A program made the position numbers and the translations under genes. Shown here one piece after another: positions 12,208 to 22,132 of a DNA stretch of 64,000 bases. The stretch comes from Haematococcus lacustris (lineage: Eukaryota; Chlorophyta; Chlorophyceae; Chlamydomonadales; Haematococcaceae), in contig JASKMD010000017.1 in the NCBI GenBank assembly GCA_030144725.1, positions 10,148,308 through 10,212,307 of the forward strand. The letters run 5' to 3'. Below the pieces are notes generated by a model that saw only the letters and a program-made list of their open reading frames with translations, was not told the DNA's origin and ran no database searches. Within the stretch, counting starts at the first letter, position 1; each line of letters begins with the position of its first letter.

Positions 12208-14469
12208 ATGCTCCGAGTCAAGCACGCACGCCAGCAGTCCATGGTTCCCATTGACAAGTGGCATCAGCATCTGCAGGCCTATTTCACAACCACCACTACG
12301 ACACATGAAGCACCCAATGTGATCCCTGAGCCAGCCAGGACCAGGCAAGCTGTGCCTGCCCATTTGCAAGCCGTCCCTCTTGGGAGAGGCAGACTTCACT
12401 CTGTCCCTGCCCCTGTCACAACACATCCGCCTGCCTATGAGCTGCCCCATCTTGACAACATCACATCCATTGTTCAAGCACAACTACGTGAGCTCAACAA
12501 TGACACAGCACCTGGCCTGGATGGGCTCCCAGCCCCCTTTATCAAGCACGCTCGCATAGTTGAGGAGGGTGTTACCACATACTTGTTGCTCCACATGGTT
12601 TCACAGCATGATGCGCACCGGCAGCTTGGAAGGTAGCTAGAATCAGCCCCCTTTTCAAGGACACAGACCCCACAGACCCCAACAAGTACAGAATGCTTGC
12701 TGTGAGTAGTGTGTTGTACCGCCTGTATGCTAACGTCTTGCGGCACGTGCTGACTGCCTGGTGCATGACACACAAAGTGCTGCCAGCTGAGCAGTTTGGG
12801 TTCATCCCGGGACGCAGCACCATGCAACCCATGTTCATTCTGCGCCATCTTGTCCATGCTCAAAAGGCTAGCGCAGATGCCAAGCACCGCAAGCTTTTCA
12901 CTGCCTTCATTGACTTCAAACAGGCCTATGACCACATACCTCGACAGCAATTGTGGGAACACTTGCGGGTTGGGGTCAAGCTGCCACAGCCCTTGCTTGC
13001 CTGCCTGGAGGGTCTGTATAGGGATGATAGCTATGTGCTGATAGATGGCCCCCACCGAACCCCCCTAGTGACTCCGGACCAAGGTGTCAAGCAAGGCTGC
13101 CCCATCAGCCCACTCTTGTTTGCTCTCTATGTTCACGACATTAGTAAGGAGTTCCTGGGTCCTGTTGATGCTGTGAGAGTGCAAGGCACACCTGTCACCC
13201 ACTTCATGTATGCTGATGACCTGACCCTGGTGAGCACCTCGTCCCACGGGCTGCAGCGGCTGGTTTGCCAGCTGCAAGGCTTTGCAGACAGGAAACACCT
13301 TACAGTCAATGTGGGCAAGTCAAAGGTGATGGTCTTCAATGGCAACTCACAGACTGCAGCACCTAGAATGAGATATACATACAAGCATGAGATCCTACCT
13401 GTGGTGAGAGAGTTCAAGTACTTAGGCATGCACTTCAACCCCAGCGCCACCCCTGCTTTTGCTGCCACTCATATGAGGGCTGGCATGTTCCTCGCCATGC
13501 GCCAGGCGTGCAAGCGTGCCAGAGAGTATGGGGTCCTGCATGATCCATATGCCCTGTGTCACCTCATTAGAGCGTTTGTGCTCCCCTTGGGGCTGTATGG
13601 CAGCCAGGTATGGGGCACTGCTTTCCTTGGGCATGGTGTGCAACTCTCCAACCCAGTGCAAACACGCATGCTCAGCTTCCTCAGGTTTGCTGCCAGGGTA
13701 CGTAGCTCAGTGTCAGGCCTGATGGTGCTGCATGAGTTGGGGCAGCTGCCCCTCCAGCTTTACTGGCTAAGGGCTGCATGCAAGTTCTGGAACACTGCCA
13801 AACTTTCCCACAGTGAAAGTGCTAATGAGGGTCATCAAGGCAGATGTGGAGTTAGGCAGGAGCTGTCAGGCTAGTTGGAGTGCTCAGTTCCAGCTGGCCG
13901 CCAGAGAGCTGATGGGGGGTGAGTTCACCTTGAGCCCGGACATGGTCCTAGGCACCAAGGCTATGGAAGTCAAGTGGCTCGAGAGGTGGGGGAGGCGTTG
14001 GGTTGGGTTTGAGGGAGACCCTAGACTGCCTGAGACGGTGCATCGGGAGAGGTGTTCGTATGCTGCATGGTTCAAGCATGGGGACGGCATTGGCATCAAT
14101 CACATGGCACCACACCTGCTGAACAGACAGCTCTCTACAGAAGTTCGCACGAGCCTGACTAGGTTCAGGTTAGGCAACAGCGGTCTGGGGGTGGAGAAGG
14201 CTCGGTTTGAGGGGGTAACTTTCATTGATCGCACATGCACCAGATGCACGGAGGGGGTAGTGGATGACGCCATGCATTTCATCTTTGAGTGCACTGCCAC
14301 GAGGTCCATCAGGGAGCAGCCGGAGTTTGCCTTGACTTTACAGAACAATAATGAGAACTTGCATGACTTCATGTTGAGCCCATGTGCACCTTTGTTTGTG
14401 CACCTTGCTATGAAGTGCGTTACAGAAAGTCCCGAACCCCTTGAGGGGGAGGGCGGCCTAGCAGCCTAA
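12208..14469 (+). mobile_element. Non-LTR retrotransposon (LINE) remnant, frameshifted
   Basis: Three overlapping frames encode consecutive parts of one reverse transcriptase: 12208-12636 (NDTAPGLDGLPAPFIKHA), 12693-13874 (FGFIPGRSTMQPMF, FIDFKQAYDHIPRQ, DQGVKQGCPISPLLFALY, FMYADDLTLV, VGKSKVMVFN) and 13813-14469. The last frame holds a C-terminal Cys-His pattern (CTRCTEGVVDDAMHFIFEC). The catalytic YADD box is intact, but two frame changes, near 12636-12693 and 13800-13870, and the lack of an endonuclease domain show a 5'-truncated, dead copy. The tail contains TAACGGCTGACGGCTTAAGC, which recurs in altered form near 21740. Confidence 0.9.
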
Positions 14470-15682
14470 CGGCTGACGGCTTAAGCGGTGTAAGCCACAT
14501 CATCATCAAATGCACCACACCACACTCACACTACATATAATCAATCAACCACAGTGCATGACGTCCACTCTGTTTTGCTCACTCCTCATTACACGGATTT
14601 AGCCTTCAGGCACACCTGCCTCATTGTGTTTGCCCCTCACTCACATGCAGCAGCATGCAATGCTCCAGCCTGCTTGCTATACAATGCACATGGGCAGGGT
14701 GCCCCACACTTCTGATAACACTAAGATGGTGGCAGGAGGCTGCAAATAGGCTACGACAGCTGCCTGGGAAAACCAAGCATGCCACAGCCACAAGCATGCC
14801 TACTTATAAAAAAGAGTGACATATCCACCACCACAGTCACCTGAACAACTGCACTGGTAAGCACATGGTCACGCTGGCGCTCATACCTCTACCTTTCCCC
14901 TCTCTCGCACCCATCCCTCCCATCCCATCCCCAGGTGCTGTAGCTTGGCTCATCTTGCGCCCTGTCTTCACCACCTCTCACCTTCCTCCTGCTCCTCCTC
15001 CTCCTGTTGTGTGTGGTCTGAGTGGCAAGCAGCTCTGTAGCTACTCCCTGATGCCTGGACTTCTTGGGGCAACCTGTTGAGTGACTGCCTGCCTGCATCA
15101 CTGCAATGCATCTGCAACATGAACAAATACATTGCTTGGGAAGGGGTAGGGAGCAGCCCCCATCCCAAGTAATCTACAAACATTTCAACCTCTGATGCAG
15201 CTCTGAGTGCCACATGCATGCTGTCGCTGCCCTACTAGGGTCACCATGGCGCTCACATGCATGGGCTGGTGGCCACTACAATACTCTCTCCTTGTTGCGA
15301 TGATGCGCACAGTTCCCTTGCGCAGCAACCAAACATGCTTGCGTTCACGACCTGATGAAATGGGTCACACCACTGACCGCTCCATGTCCCCTCCATCTTG
15401 TGCTGGTGGCTGTGCAGCTGCCGTCGGTGCACGCGGTACAACAGTAGCAGCTCAGTGCAAGAGGTACAACAGTAGCAGCTCTAAGCCGGGCACTGCCCAG
15501 GTGACCAGTGTGTGTGGGACCAGAGCCTTGCTGGCTGGCCCCGACACATCCTTCCTCTGTAGTACTTGGCAGCTAGACATGGACAAGGTATGCCTGCCGA
15601 TATACCTCCCTGCATCATGCATCACCATGGGGCCAGGGTAATCAACATCTGCTGGCGCACTGTTTGCAGAAAAGGCAGCATC
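14470..15682. other. Intergenic region between the LINE and small-protein paralogue 2
   Basis: The LINE 3' flank is followed by sequence with a few short open frames that lack any recognisable motif or splice-supported continuation. I see no gene in it. Confidence 0.4.
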
Positions 15683-15797
15683 TCACCAGGCAGAAATCAT
15701 GCCTGCCATAAGGCAGATTGAGGCTCCAATGGCTGCCATGTAGTTAGGCCTTGTCTTGTAGGTATCCATTCCATCTAGATGTGTCTACATGGTGCAC

Positions 15798-15829
<32 letters not shown>

Positions 15830-16292
15830 TTCTCAGCCAATTGGCTTCTTTGACATCGGTGGTTGCCGCCAAAAGACGAAGAGTCCAGGCATGCGGCCAC
15901 GGCATCTTTGACACATTCCTACCCGGTTGAATTCGGCTTTAACTTGCTCAATGCACTCGTGCTTCTGCGGGTACACAACTGGAATGAACTTTATATACGA
16001 ACAATTGCAGCGAGGGCCAAAGCGTAAACACTAATCGTAAGGCAATACACTGCTGACACACAAGCAACGCTCGTTCGCTTACCCTTAACGCTGTCATCGG
16101 CAGCGGGGTGAGATCAAGCGTTCCTCCCGAATAAGTCTGCTGCAAAGGGGCGTCGACGGTATGGGGAGGGCTTGGCCGGCAAGTGAATGTTTGGTTGCGT
16201 CGGCGTGAACGTCCAGCTAGTTCACGGAGCGTCTCTGACTCAAAATCAACGTCCCAAATCTGCTCTGGCTTAGAAGCCTTAGGCCTAGACAT
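15683..16292 (-). CDS. Small C-terminally anchored membrane protein, paralogue 2
   Basis: Exons 16292-16083, 15964-15923 and 15784-15683 join in phase 0 and encode 117 residues. The first exon starts MSRPKASKPEQIWDVDFESE and contains an Arg-rich patch (GRSRRRNQTFTC). The middle exon is again 42 bases (KHECIEQVKAEFNR). The last exon ends in a membrane helix (NYMAAIGASICLMAGMISAW) directly before the stop. Exon sizes, phases and layout match the gene at 10619-11593, so the two are diverged paralogues, now separated by a LINE. A (CAG) run and the sequence CATGTAG form the last acceptor. The function is not recognised. Confidence 0.62.
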
Positions 16293-16856
16293 GTCAATCT
16301 GTGTCTGCGCCCTTCTCGACCGCACGTTTTCACAAAGTGCATGAGACAATGGACATGGGAGTTTGTGCAACCTTGACCAACGGGTTAATGTGTGTGAGTT
16401 GCTGCTATATCAACGTTTTTCTAGGCAGTAGAGGCACCTGTTCTGACGGTGTCGGTGTCTGTGCCTGGTTCTCATCAATTCGATTGCCCCTTACCAAGGG
16501 GGTGTGTGTGCGAGAGAGTAATGCATAGGGTAGGGCTCTACCGACTCCTAGGGTCACACCTAGGTTAGGATACACACCGGTCTCTCCCTGCTGTGGAGAA
16601 GTGTAGGGGCATTACAGAAGGATAGGGATACAGGGAAATTTGATACGCCAGCTGTACTTTTTGGTTTTATTTCTTTTCATGGTGATGAAGTCGGCGGGTC
16701 CGTAGTCGATGCGGAGATGGGGGCTGTCGCTTACTCTTCCGTAATGCAGATTGGTGCGCACGGCCTGTCGCCAGCATTGACCAGGCGTGGCTTTCACAAC
16801 TCCTTTCCCGGGCTCACCAGGCACCTTTCCGCGGTCATGGTATGCTGCGCGCGCAG
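16293..16856. other. Intergenic region with a family-2 Fanzor 3'-module relic
   Basis: Bases 16484-16580 resemble the noncoding 3' module of the family-2 Fanzor-like copy at 36355-36440: a CCCCT...AGGGG hairpin, then a GTGTGTG run, then a region with AGGGTAG and GCTCT. The first exon of the downstream AEC transporter may also lie here but was not resolved. Confidence 0.4.
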
Positions 16857-19800
16857 GACTGCAGACGCTAAGCAGCATCCTCCTAGGCTGGGTGTCGGCC
16901 TGGAAGGGCTGGGTGGTGCCGCAGGCTGACACAGCGACCAGGTATGCACAGGACCGGTGCCCGCCCGGCCAGCCTGCCCACTGGTACCCAAATTCCTTGC
17001 CAGGCAGCTCACAAATGCAGCCTGGTAGCGTATAGCCAAGCAAGGATGCTTCAGGCCTGGTCTGGTGCCTAGTGGTTACCTGCATGAGGGGTTAACCTAG
17101 CAGGGGCAGCGGCAGAGGCAGTGGCAGAGGTAGTGAGCAGGCAGGCTGCGGGTCGACCAGGGTGCCCTGGGGTGCTGGCAGGGGTGGCGGGGCGACCCTG
17201 GGGCCCTGCTCCCGTCTGTGTGCAGTGTGCGGGTAATAAACGCGCTGGTCATGCACATCTGCCTGCCCGCCTTACAGGTGAGGTTGGGAGGGGAGGGGGA
17301 GGGGGAGGGGGAGGGGGAGGGGGAGGGCTGGGCAGCAGCAGCTAGTGGGGTGGCTGTGCTGTGCTGATGACTGTACAGCTGATCTTGACACAGCTGGAGG
17401 CAGCAGGCCATGCGACCATTGCCCTGTGCTGCCCGTGGCCCTGCAGGTGCAGCTGCTGGCAATACAGACAGACATGAGGCTGATGCACAACTGGCGGTGA
17501 GGGCCACACTCCCTCACTCAACATCACACCACACCCCACCCCACCACACCACACCACACCACAGTCATGGCCTCATTAAGCAACATCAGCGACATCAGGC
17601 TCAGCTGGGGCCTACATAGGCAACACAGGCTAGGCAGTGGCCCAGGCATGGCCTGATCAGGCTCAACTGCAAGGTCATCGGCCTCCCAGGGCGTCTTAGT
17701 GGACTGGCCTGAGCAGTGCGCAGCGAGGCGTGTGATGTGTGCGCATCCAGCCAAGTTGCTGCTGTGCAGCACTGATGGTGGAACCTCCAACTCCACTAGT
17801 CCTGGCTGCTGCCATCAGGGCCCCTGACCCCTGGCCCCCAGCTCCCTGCTCCTCCCCCGCCCGCCCCCCTCCCCCCTGACCTGCAGGATGCTGGCGGCCT
17901 TCAGTGTGTGGAGCCTGGTCGTGCAGCTGGGCAGTGTTTGCTGGTCCCTGGCCATGGAGGGGGGCCACATGGGGCGCATGGGCGTGCATGCCCTGGCCCT
18001 GGCTGCTAACAACACCGGCATCCTGGCCCCGGTGGTGCTGCAGGCCGTGCTGGGTGAGGGGTGGGGTGAGGGGCGGGGCAGCAGCAGCTGCATGGCCTGC
18101 CTGGCCACACTGGTTGCTGTCACTAGGGGTGGGGGTGGGGGTGGGGGTGGGGGTGGGGGGTGGGGGTGGGGGATGGGGGTGGGGGTGGGGGTGGGGGTGG
18201 GGTTCAGCATCACTTCCCAATGCAGCTATGTGGGTCTGGCTGCTGCTCTCCCCTCCTTATCCACCCCTGAAGCAGGATAATTTGACAGGCACTCTCATAC
18301 CCCTGTCATCCCCCTGTCATACCCCTGTCATGTCCTGTCATACCAGGGGCAGCAGCAGCTACCCAGCATATGGATCTAGCTACCTGCTCCTGTTGATGAG
18401 CCTGCCGCCACCCCTGCCTCTACCTCCCGCGTCGCCCTTACCTTGACCCGTCACCCCACCTGTGCCTGGAGCCACAGCCCCATTCCAAACCCTGGCCTAA
18501 CCCTCCGCCACGACAGCTTCACGCCTACACAACAAACACACACACAGGGCTCAGCCCAGCTCAGCGCCCTGCCCCTGGCCCTGGGCATGCTGGCCACCTT
18601 AAACAACTTTTTCATCTTAAGACCTTAAGAGGCTCTTTAACCCTATATAGAGGAAGAAGCCCTCTTCGTGCTGTACTTCCAGCACCTTGGCCCTCAACCT
18701 TGAGCCTTCATTGCAGTCGAACACACTTGCATTTGGACACGGTGGAATCTGCAATCAACAACTCATGGCATGCATTGGTGGCCTGCAGGACCTGAGCTGG
18801 CTTCAGTGGGCATGCTGGCCACCCTGGTACTGTACTTCCAGCAGCTGCCCCTGTCAGCTCTACTCATGCAAGCCCATGCGCACCAGCCCCCCTCAGCCAC
18901 CCCCCCTCCTGCCCCCTCCTCCCTAGACAGCGAAGCAGGCAGCAGCAGCATTGACCCCGTGCAGACAGCCACGCAGCTTAGCAGCAGCAGTAGCAGCAGC
19001 CCGTGGCCCAAAGCAGGGCGTGCACCCGCATGGGCACAGCTGCACGACGGGGAGGGCAGGGAGTCATGGCCGGGGGGTGACCCGGGTCCTCTCATGAGGT
19101 ACTCAGTGGGAGGCTTAGGGCAGGCTGTAGGGGGGAGGGGGGGGGCTGGCAATCGGACGGTGGGCTGGCCTGGTGATGGGCTGGGGCTGGGGCTGCAGGG
19201 TAGGGTGTTGGGCCAACAGCTGCCCACGCTACGGGCTCTGGCGCAGCTGCTGGCCCAGGTGTGATCCCGGCACTGAGGTGTGACCCCAGCACTCAGGTGT
19301 GACCCCGGCAGCTCAGGTTGAACCCAGGCACGGCTCCTCTGTTAGCAGCGGCTGTGCAGGCGAGCTGAGAGAAGGGCACTGAAGGAGCCTGGGGGGTTGA
19401 GGGGTGGGGTCTGGGAGGGGGGCTGCAGGGGGCTGTGGAGTGCATGGCAGGTGCTGAATGGGGCGGGTGCTGGTGGTGGTGGTGGTGGTGGTAGGCAGGG
19501 GAGAGGGCAGGGGCAGGGGCAGGGGTGGTGTGCAGCAGGGGCAGTGAGTGCAGACATGGCGTCACAGGGCCATTGAGGGCACAGCTGCTCCTGTTACCCA
19601 AACTCACAAGAGCAGCTCCAGGACCACTGCTGCCCCTGCCCCTGCCCCTGGCCCTGCCCCTGCCCCTGGCCCTGGCCCTGCCCCTGCCCCTGCCCCTCGC
19701 CCACTCCTCCCCTGAGCCCCTGAAGCTGACTGAACCGGGCGGCCCGGACACACTGCCACGCAGCACCACAGCCTGCCTCTGCCCCCTGCTCACCGCAGAG

Positions 19801-21421
19801 CCCCCTGGCATGGAGCACTGCTGCAGCCACCTGCCTGTCAGCAGCCGGGGTGCAGCAGCTGCTGGCCCCCGGCTCACCCCACCGCCTGGCCTGGCTGGAC
19901 TGGCTAGGCGGCGCCCTGGCTTGGCTGGCCGGTGCTACGGTGCCGCTCACCCTGCTCAGCACCGGCATGTGGATGCATGGCCGCATGTCCCTGATGGCCT
20001 CGCCTGAGGTCCTGCGCCAGGTCAGGTCAGGTGGGGGCGGGGCGGGGCGGGGCGGGGCGGGGCGGGGCGGGGCGGGGCGGGGCCGGGCTGGGCCGGGCGG
20101 GGGGCGGGCGAGGGGCGGGTGGGCGGGTGCCTGGCTGGGCATTGACCTGGGCGTGGGCCTGGCTGGGCTGACCTGCCCACTGGGTCACCCATGTCAGCTC
20201 ATGGGCCCTACAGGGTGCATGAAGCATTTCATGGTAGGTGTGATGCAGCTCATGGTAGGTGTGATGCAGGCTTGTCCCAGCCTGTGTGTTCATTTGGTGG
20301 TCATCTCATCTCCCCAGCAGGACAGGGGGCAACGGGTGCAGGGCATAGGGCGAAGGGCCTGGAAGCCGCCATAGCCCTGCCCCCCCACATAATAATAGCA
20401 GGCATGTATCCCCGCCAGCCTTAGGCCACTCAGCCACATCACAGGGCTGCTGTCAGGCCTTGGTCTGTTGCCGTGATCCATGCAGGGTTAGGGTTGGTAA
20501 CCACTAACCCTAACCCTAACCCATGCAGCTGCAGCATGTGGCCTGCAGGCCATAGCTTACCTGGTGCTCAAGCTGGCGGTGCTGCCCTGGCTCATGGTGG
20601 CGGTCACCCAGTGGATGGGTATTGGCGGGCCCCAGGGCCTGGCTCTGCTGCTGCTGACAGCGGTGCCGGTGAGTGGCCAACGGCTAGTGGGCTGCTGGCA
20701 GGGGCAGGGGCAGGGGCCAGTTTGGCCCTGTGCCACCCAGCCTTGACATACAGGGGGAGTGGACAGTGAGTGGTGGGTTGCTGGGGACTGGCTACTTCGT
20801 AAAGCATGCAGTGTCGGCTAGAATGGGTCCATGGGTCGTGCAGTGGCTGGAGGAGGAAGATGCTGCATGACCGTGACAGCCGCATGCACGCCCAGTCCAA
20901 TGCCCAGCATGCATGGAAGTCTGCATGGACTTGTGGCATCAACAGCAGCAGCAGCAGCACAGGGGCGCAGGCTATCAATAAGGGAGGTAGGGTGATGAGC
21001 AGGCCAGGAGATACAAGGAGGGCAGGGGGAGGCAGGGGCTAGCCACTCAGTGCCTGCTACCTGCAGCTGGCTGCTCACTCCTGCAGGGGAGAGGCTGGCC
21101 ACTCAGTGTCTGTTGCCGGCTGTCAGATGCGAATCAGCTGGCTGAACACTCCTGCATGTACTGTGTGATGTGTGATGACCACAAGCATGACGTTGACCAG
21201 CCTGGTCGATGTCCCAGCGCATGGCAGAGGGTGTAACACGCCCCATGCCTGGATGCTGCTGACTGCAGGTTGGACAGACCGCTTTCGTGCTGTCTGAGCA
21301 GCACCAGCAGGGGACGGAGGTCATCACCGTGACGCTGATAGCCGGGCTGCTACTGCTGTTGCCGCATCTGCTGTGTGTCCTGGCAGTGGTGCAGTGGCTG
21401 GGGCTGTACGCGGAACAGTGA
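16857..21421 (+). CDS. Auxin efflux carrier (AEC/PIN-like) family membrane transporter
   Basis: Exons 16857-16941, 17226-17277, 17447-17496, 17887-18053, 18807-19258, 19856-20020, 20549-20668 and 21269-21421 join with continuous phase. The N-terminal half reads LQTLSSILLGWVSAWKGWVV, VINALVMHICLPALQ, the helix LAAFSVWSLVVQLGSV, ALALAANNTGILAPVVLQAV and LATLVLYFQQLPLSALLM. A long hydrophilic loop (18880-19250) follows, as in PIN-like proteins. The C-terminal half reads LAGATVPLTLLSTGMWMHGR, LVLKLAVLPWLMVAVTQW, TAVPVGQTAFVLSEQHQQG and a last membrane helix. This ten-helix layout, with a short-chain polar crossover in each half, is typical of the AEC superfamily, which exports auxin or other organic anions. 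The substrate is unknown. The first exon (before 16857, ending in phase 1) was not found. A broken duplicate of exon 5 sits in intron 4. Confidence 0.8.
18127..18205. repeat. G-rich (GGGGGT) simple repeat in AEC intron 4
   Basis: A run of GGGGGT-type units lies just inside the intron that follows the exon ending at 18053. Similar short G-rich runs occur at 17285-17330 (GGGGGA) and 20035-20095 (GGGGC) in other introns of the same gene. Confidence 0.85.
18548..18800 (+). repeat. Interrupted duplicate of an AEC exon, carrying inserted repeats
   Basis: GCATGCTGGCCACC at about 18587-18600 and CTGTACTTCCAGCA at about 18671-18684 are contiguous (bar six bases) in the real exon at 18811-18845. Here they are separated by about 70 AT-rich bases (TTAAACAACTTTTTCATC...). 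The copy is followed by a dispersed repeat (about 18681-18726) that recurs in the opposite sense at 33395-33440. Splicing from 18053 to 18807 skips the whole block, so the gene is probably still functional. Confidence 0.65.
20486..20522. repeat. Interstitial telomere-like inverted repeat
   Basis: GGGTTAGGGTT is followed after seven bases by AACCCTAACCCTAACCC, which forms an imperfect hairpin of TTAGGG-type telomere units inside the intron before the AEC exon at 20549. Confidence 0.75.
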
Positions 21422-22132
21422 TTTCGTTTTGTTTGGTTCAAATCACGCGCGGATCGGCAACATGATAGGCAATACGCAGCGCAGCATGTCCGCCTGTTGG
21501 ATGGTGCCAACTAGCTGGTGGCGGCGCGGCAAGCATCTGGGCTTGACGGGTTGATGGAAGGGCCGACCTATTGCGTGGTCTCATCAGGGGTCGTGGGCAA
21601 TGCATCTACCCCTTCCCAATGACAATGTGAGTGCCCAGGTGTTCAGCCCATGCGCACATTTGTGCCCATGTCCACTTGATTGTGAACTGCATTGCTGAAA
21701 ACCCAGAACCCCGGGATTGGGAGGGCAATAAAGCAGAATAACGGCTTACGGCTTAAGCCAATATAATCTTTCACCTACAGGGAAAACGAGCAAATCATAT
21801 GGCTTTTGCTCATGCAATGGCAACGACATGCAATATGCTGCTGGAGATTGAAGGCGGCTGAGCAACTTGACAGTGTGGGCTGCAACCTCTCAACACGAAT
21901 GAGTCGTTAGACAAATGTATTCAGCAACGAACCGGCAACACTGCAACGTCAAGCGTCAATCGCAAATACAGCTTTGCTTGGCGTCTTTAACCTGACCTGC
22001 TGTTTATGGTCTGACCGTCAGAGGCATGTCAAGTATGTCAGCGACGGCAGCAGTTGGTCTGCCCCGTATGCGAAGGCGTGTTAGCCAAGAGAATGCTAGC
22101 AGCAACATAGGATTTCCTGCATTTCAGACCGC
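21422..22132 (+). mobile_element. Second LINE 3'-end fragment in an intergenic gap
   Basis: Around 21600-21760 the sequence follows the terminal part of the LINE at 14370-14490 with many changes. Both have a stretch resembling AGCCCATG-GCAC-TTTGT, then AACCCC, then TAACGGCT-ACGGCTTAAGC. No coding frame survives. The rest of the gap to 22132 shows nothing I can name. Confidence 0.6.

Noticed and set aside
15790..15830. CAG runs as possible polyQ coding tracts
   Set aside because: This run is the polypyrimidine-like stretch (CTG in gene sense) before the last acceptor of the small membrane-protein gene and is not in a coding exon.
16612..17085. 157-codon minus-strand ORF
   Set aside because: It overlaps the first supported exon of the AEC transporter on the other strand and has no family features.
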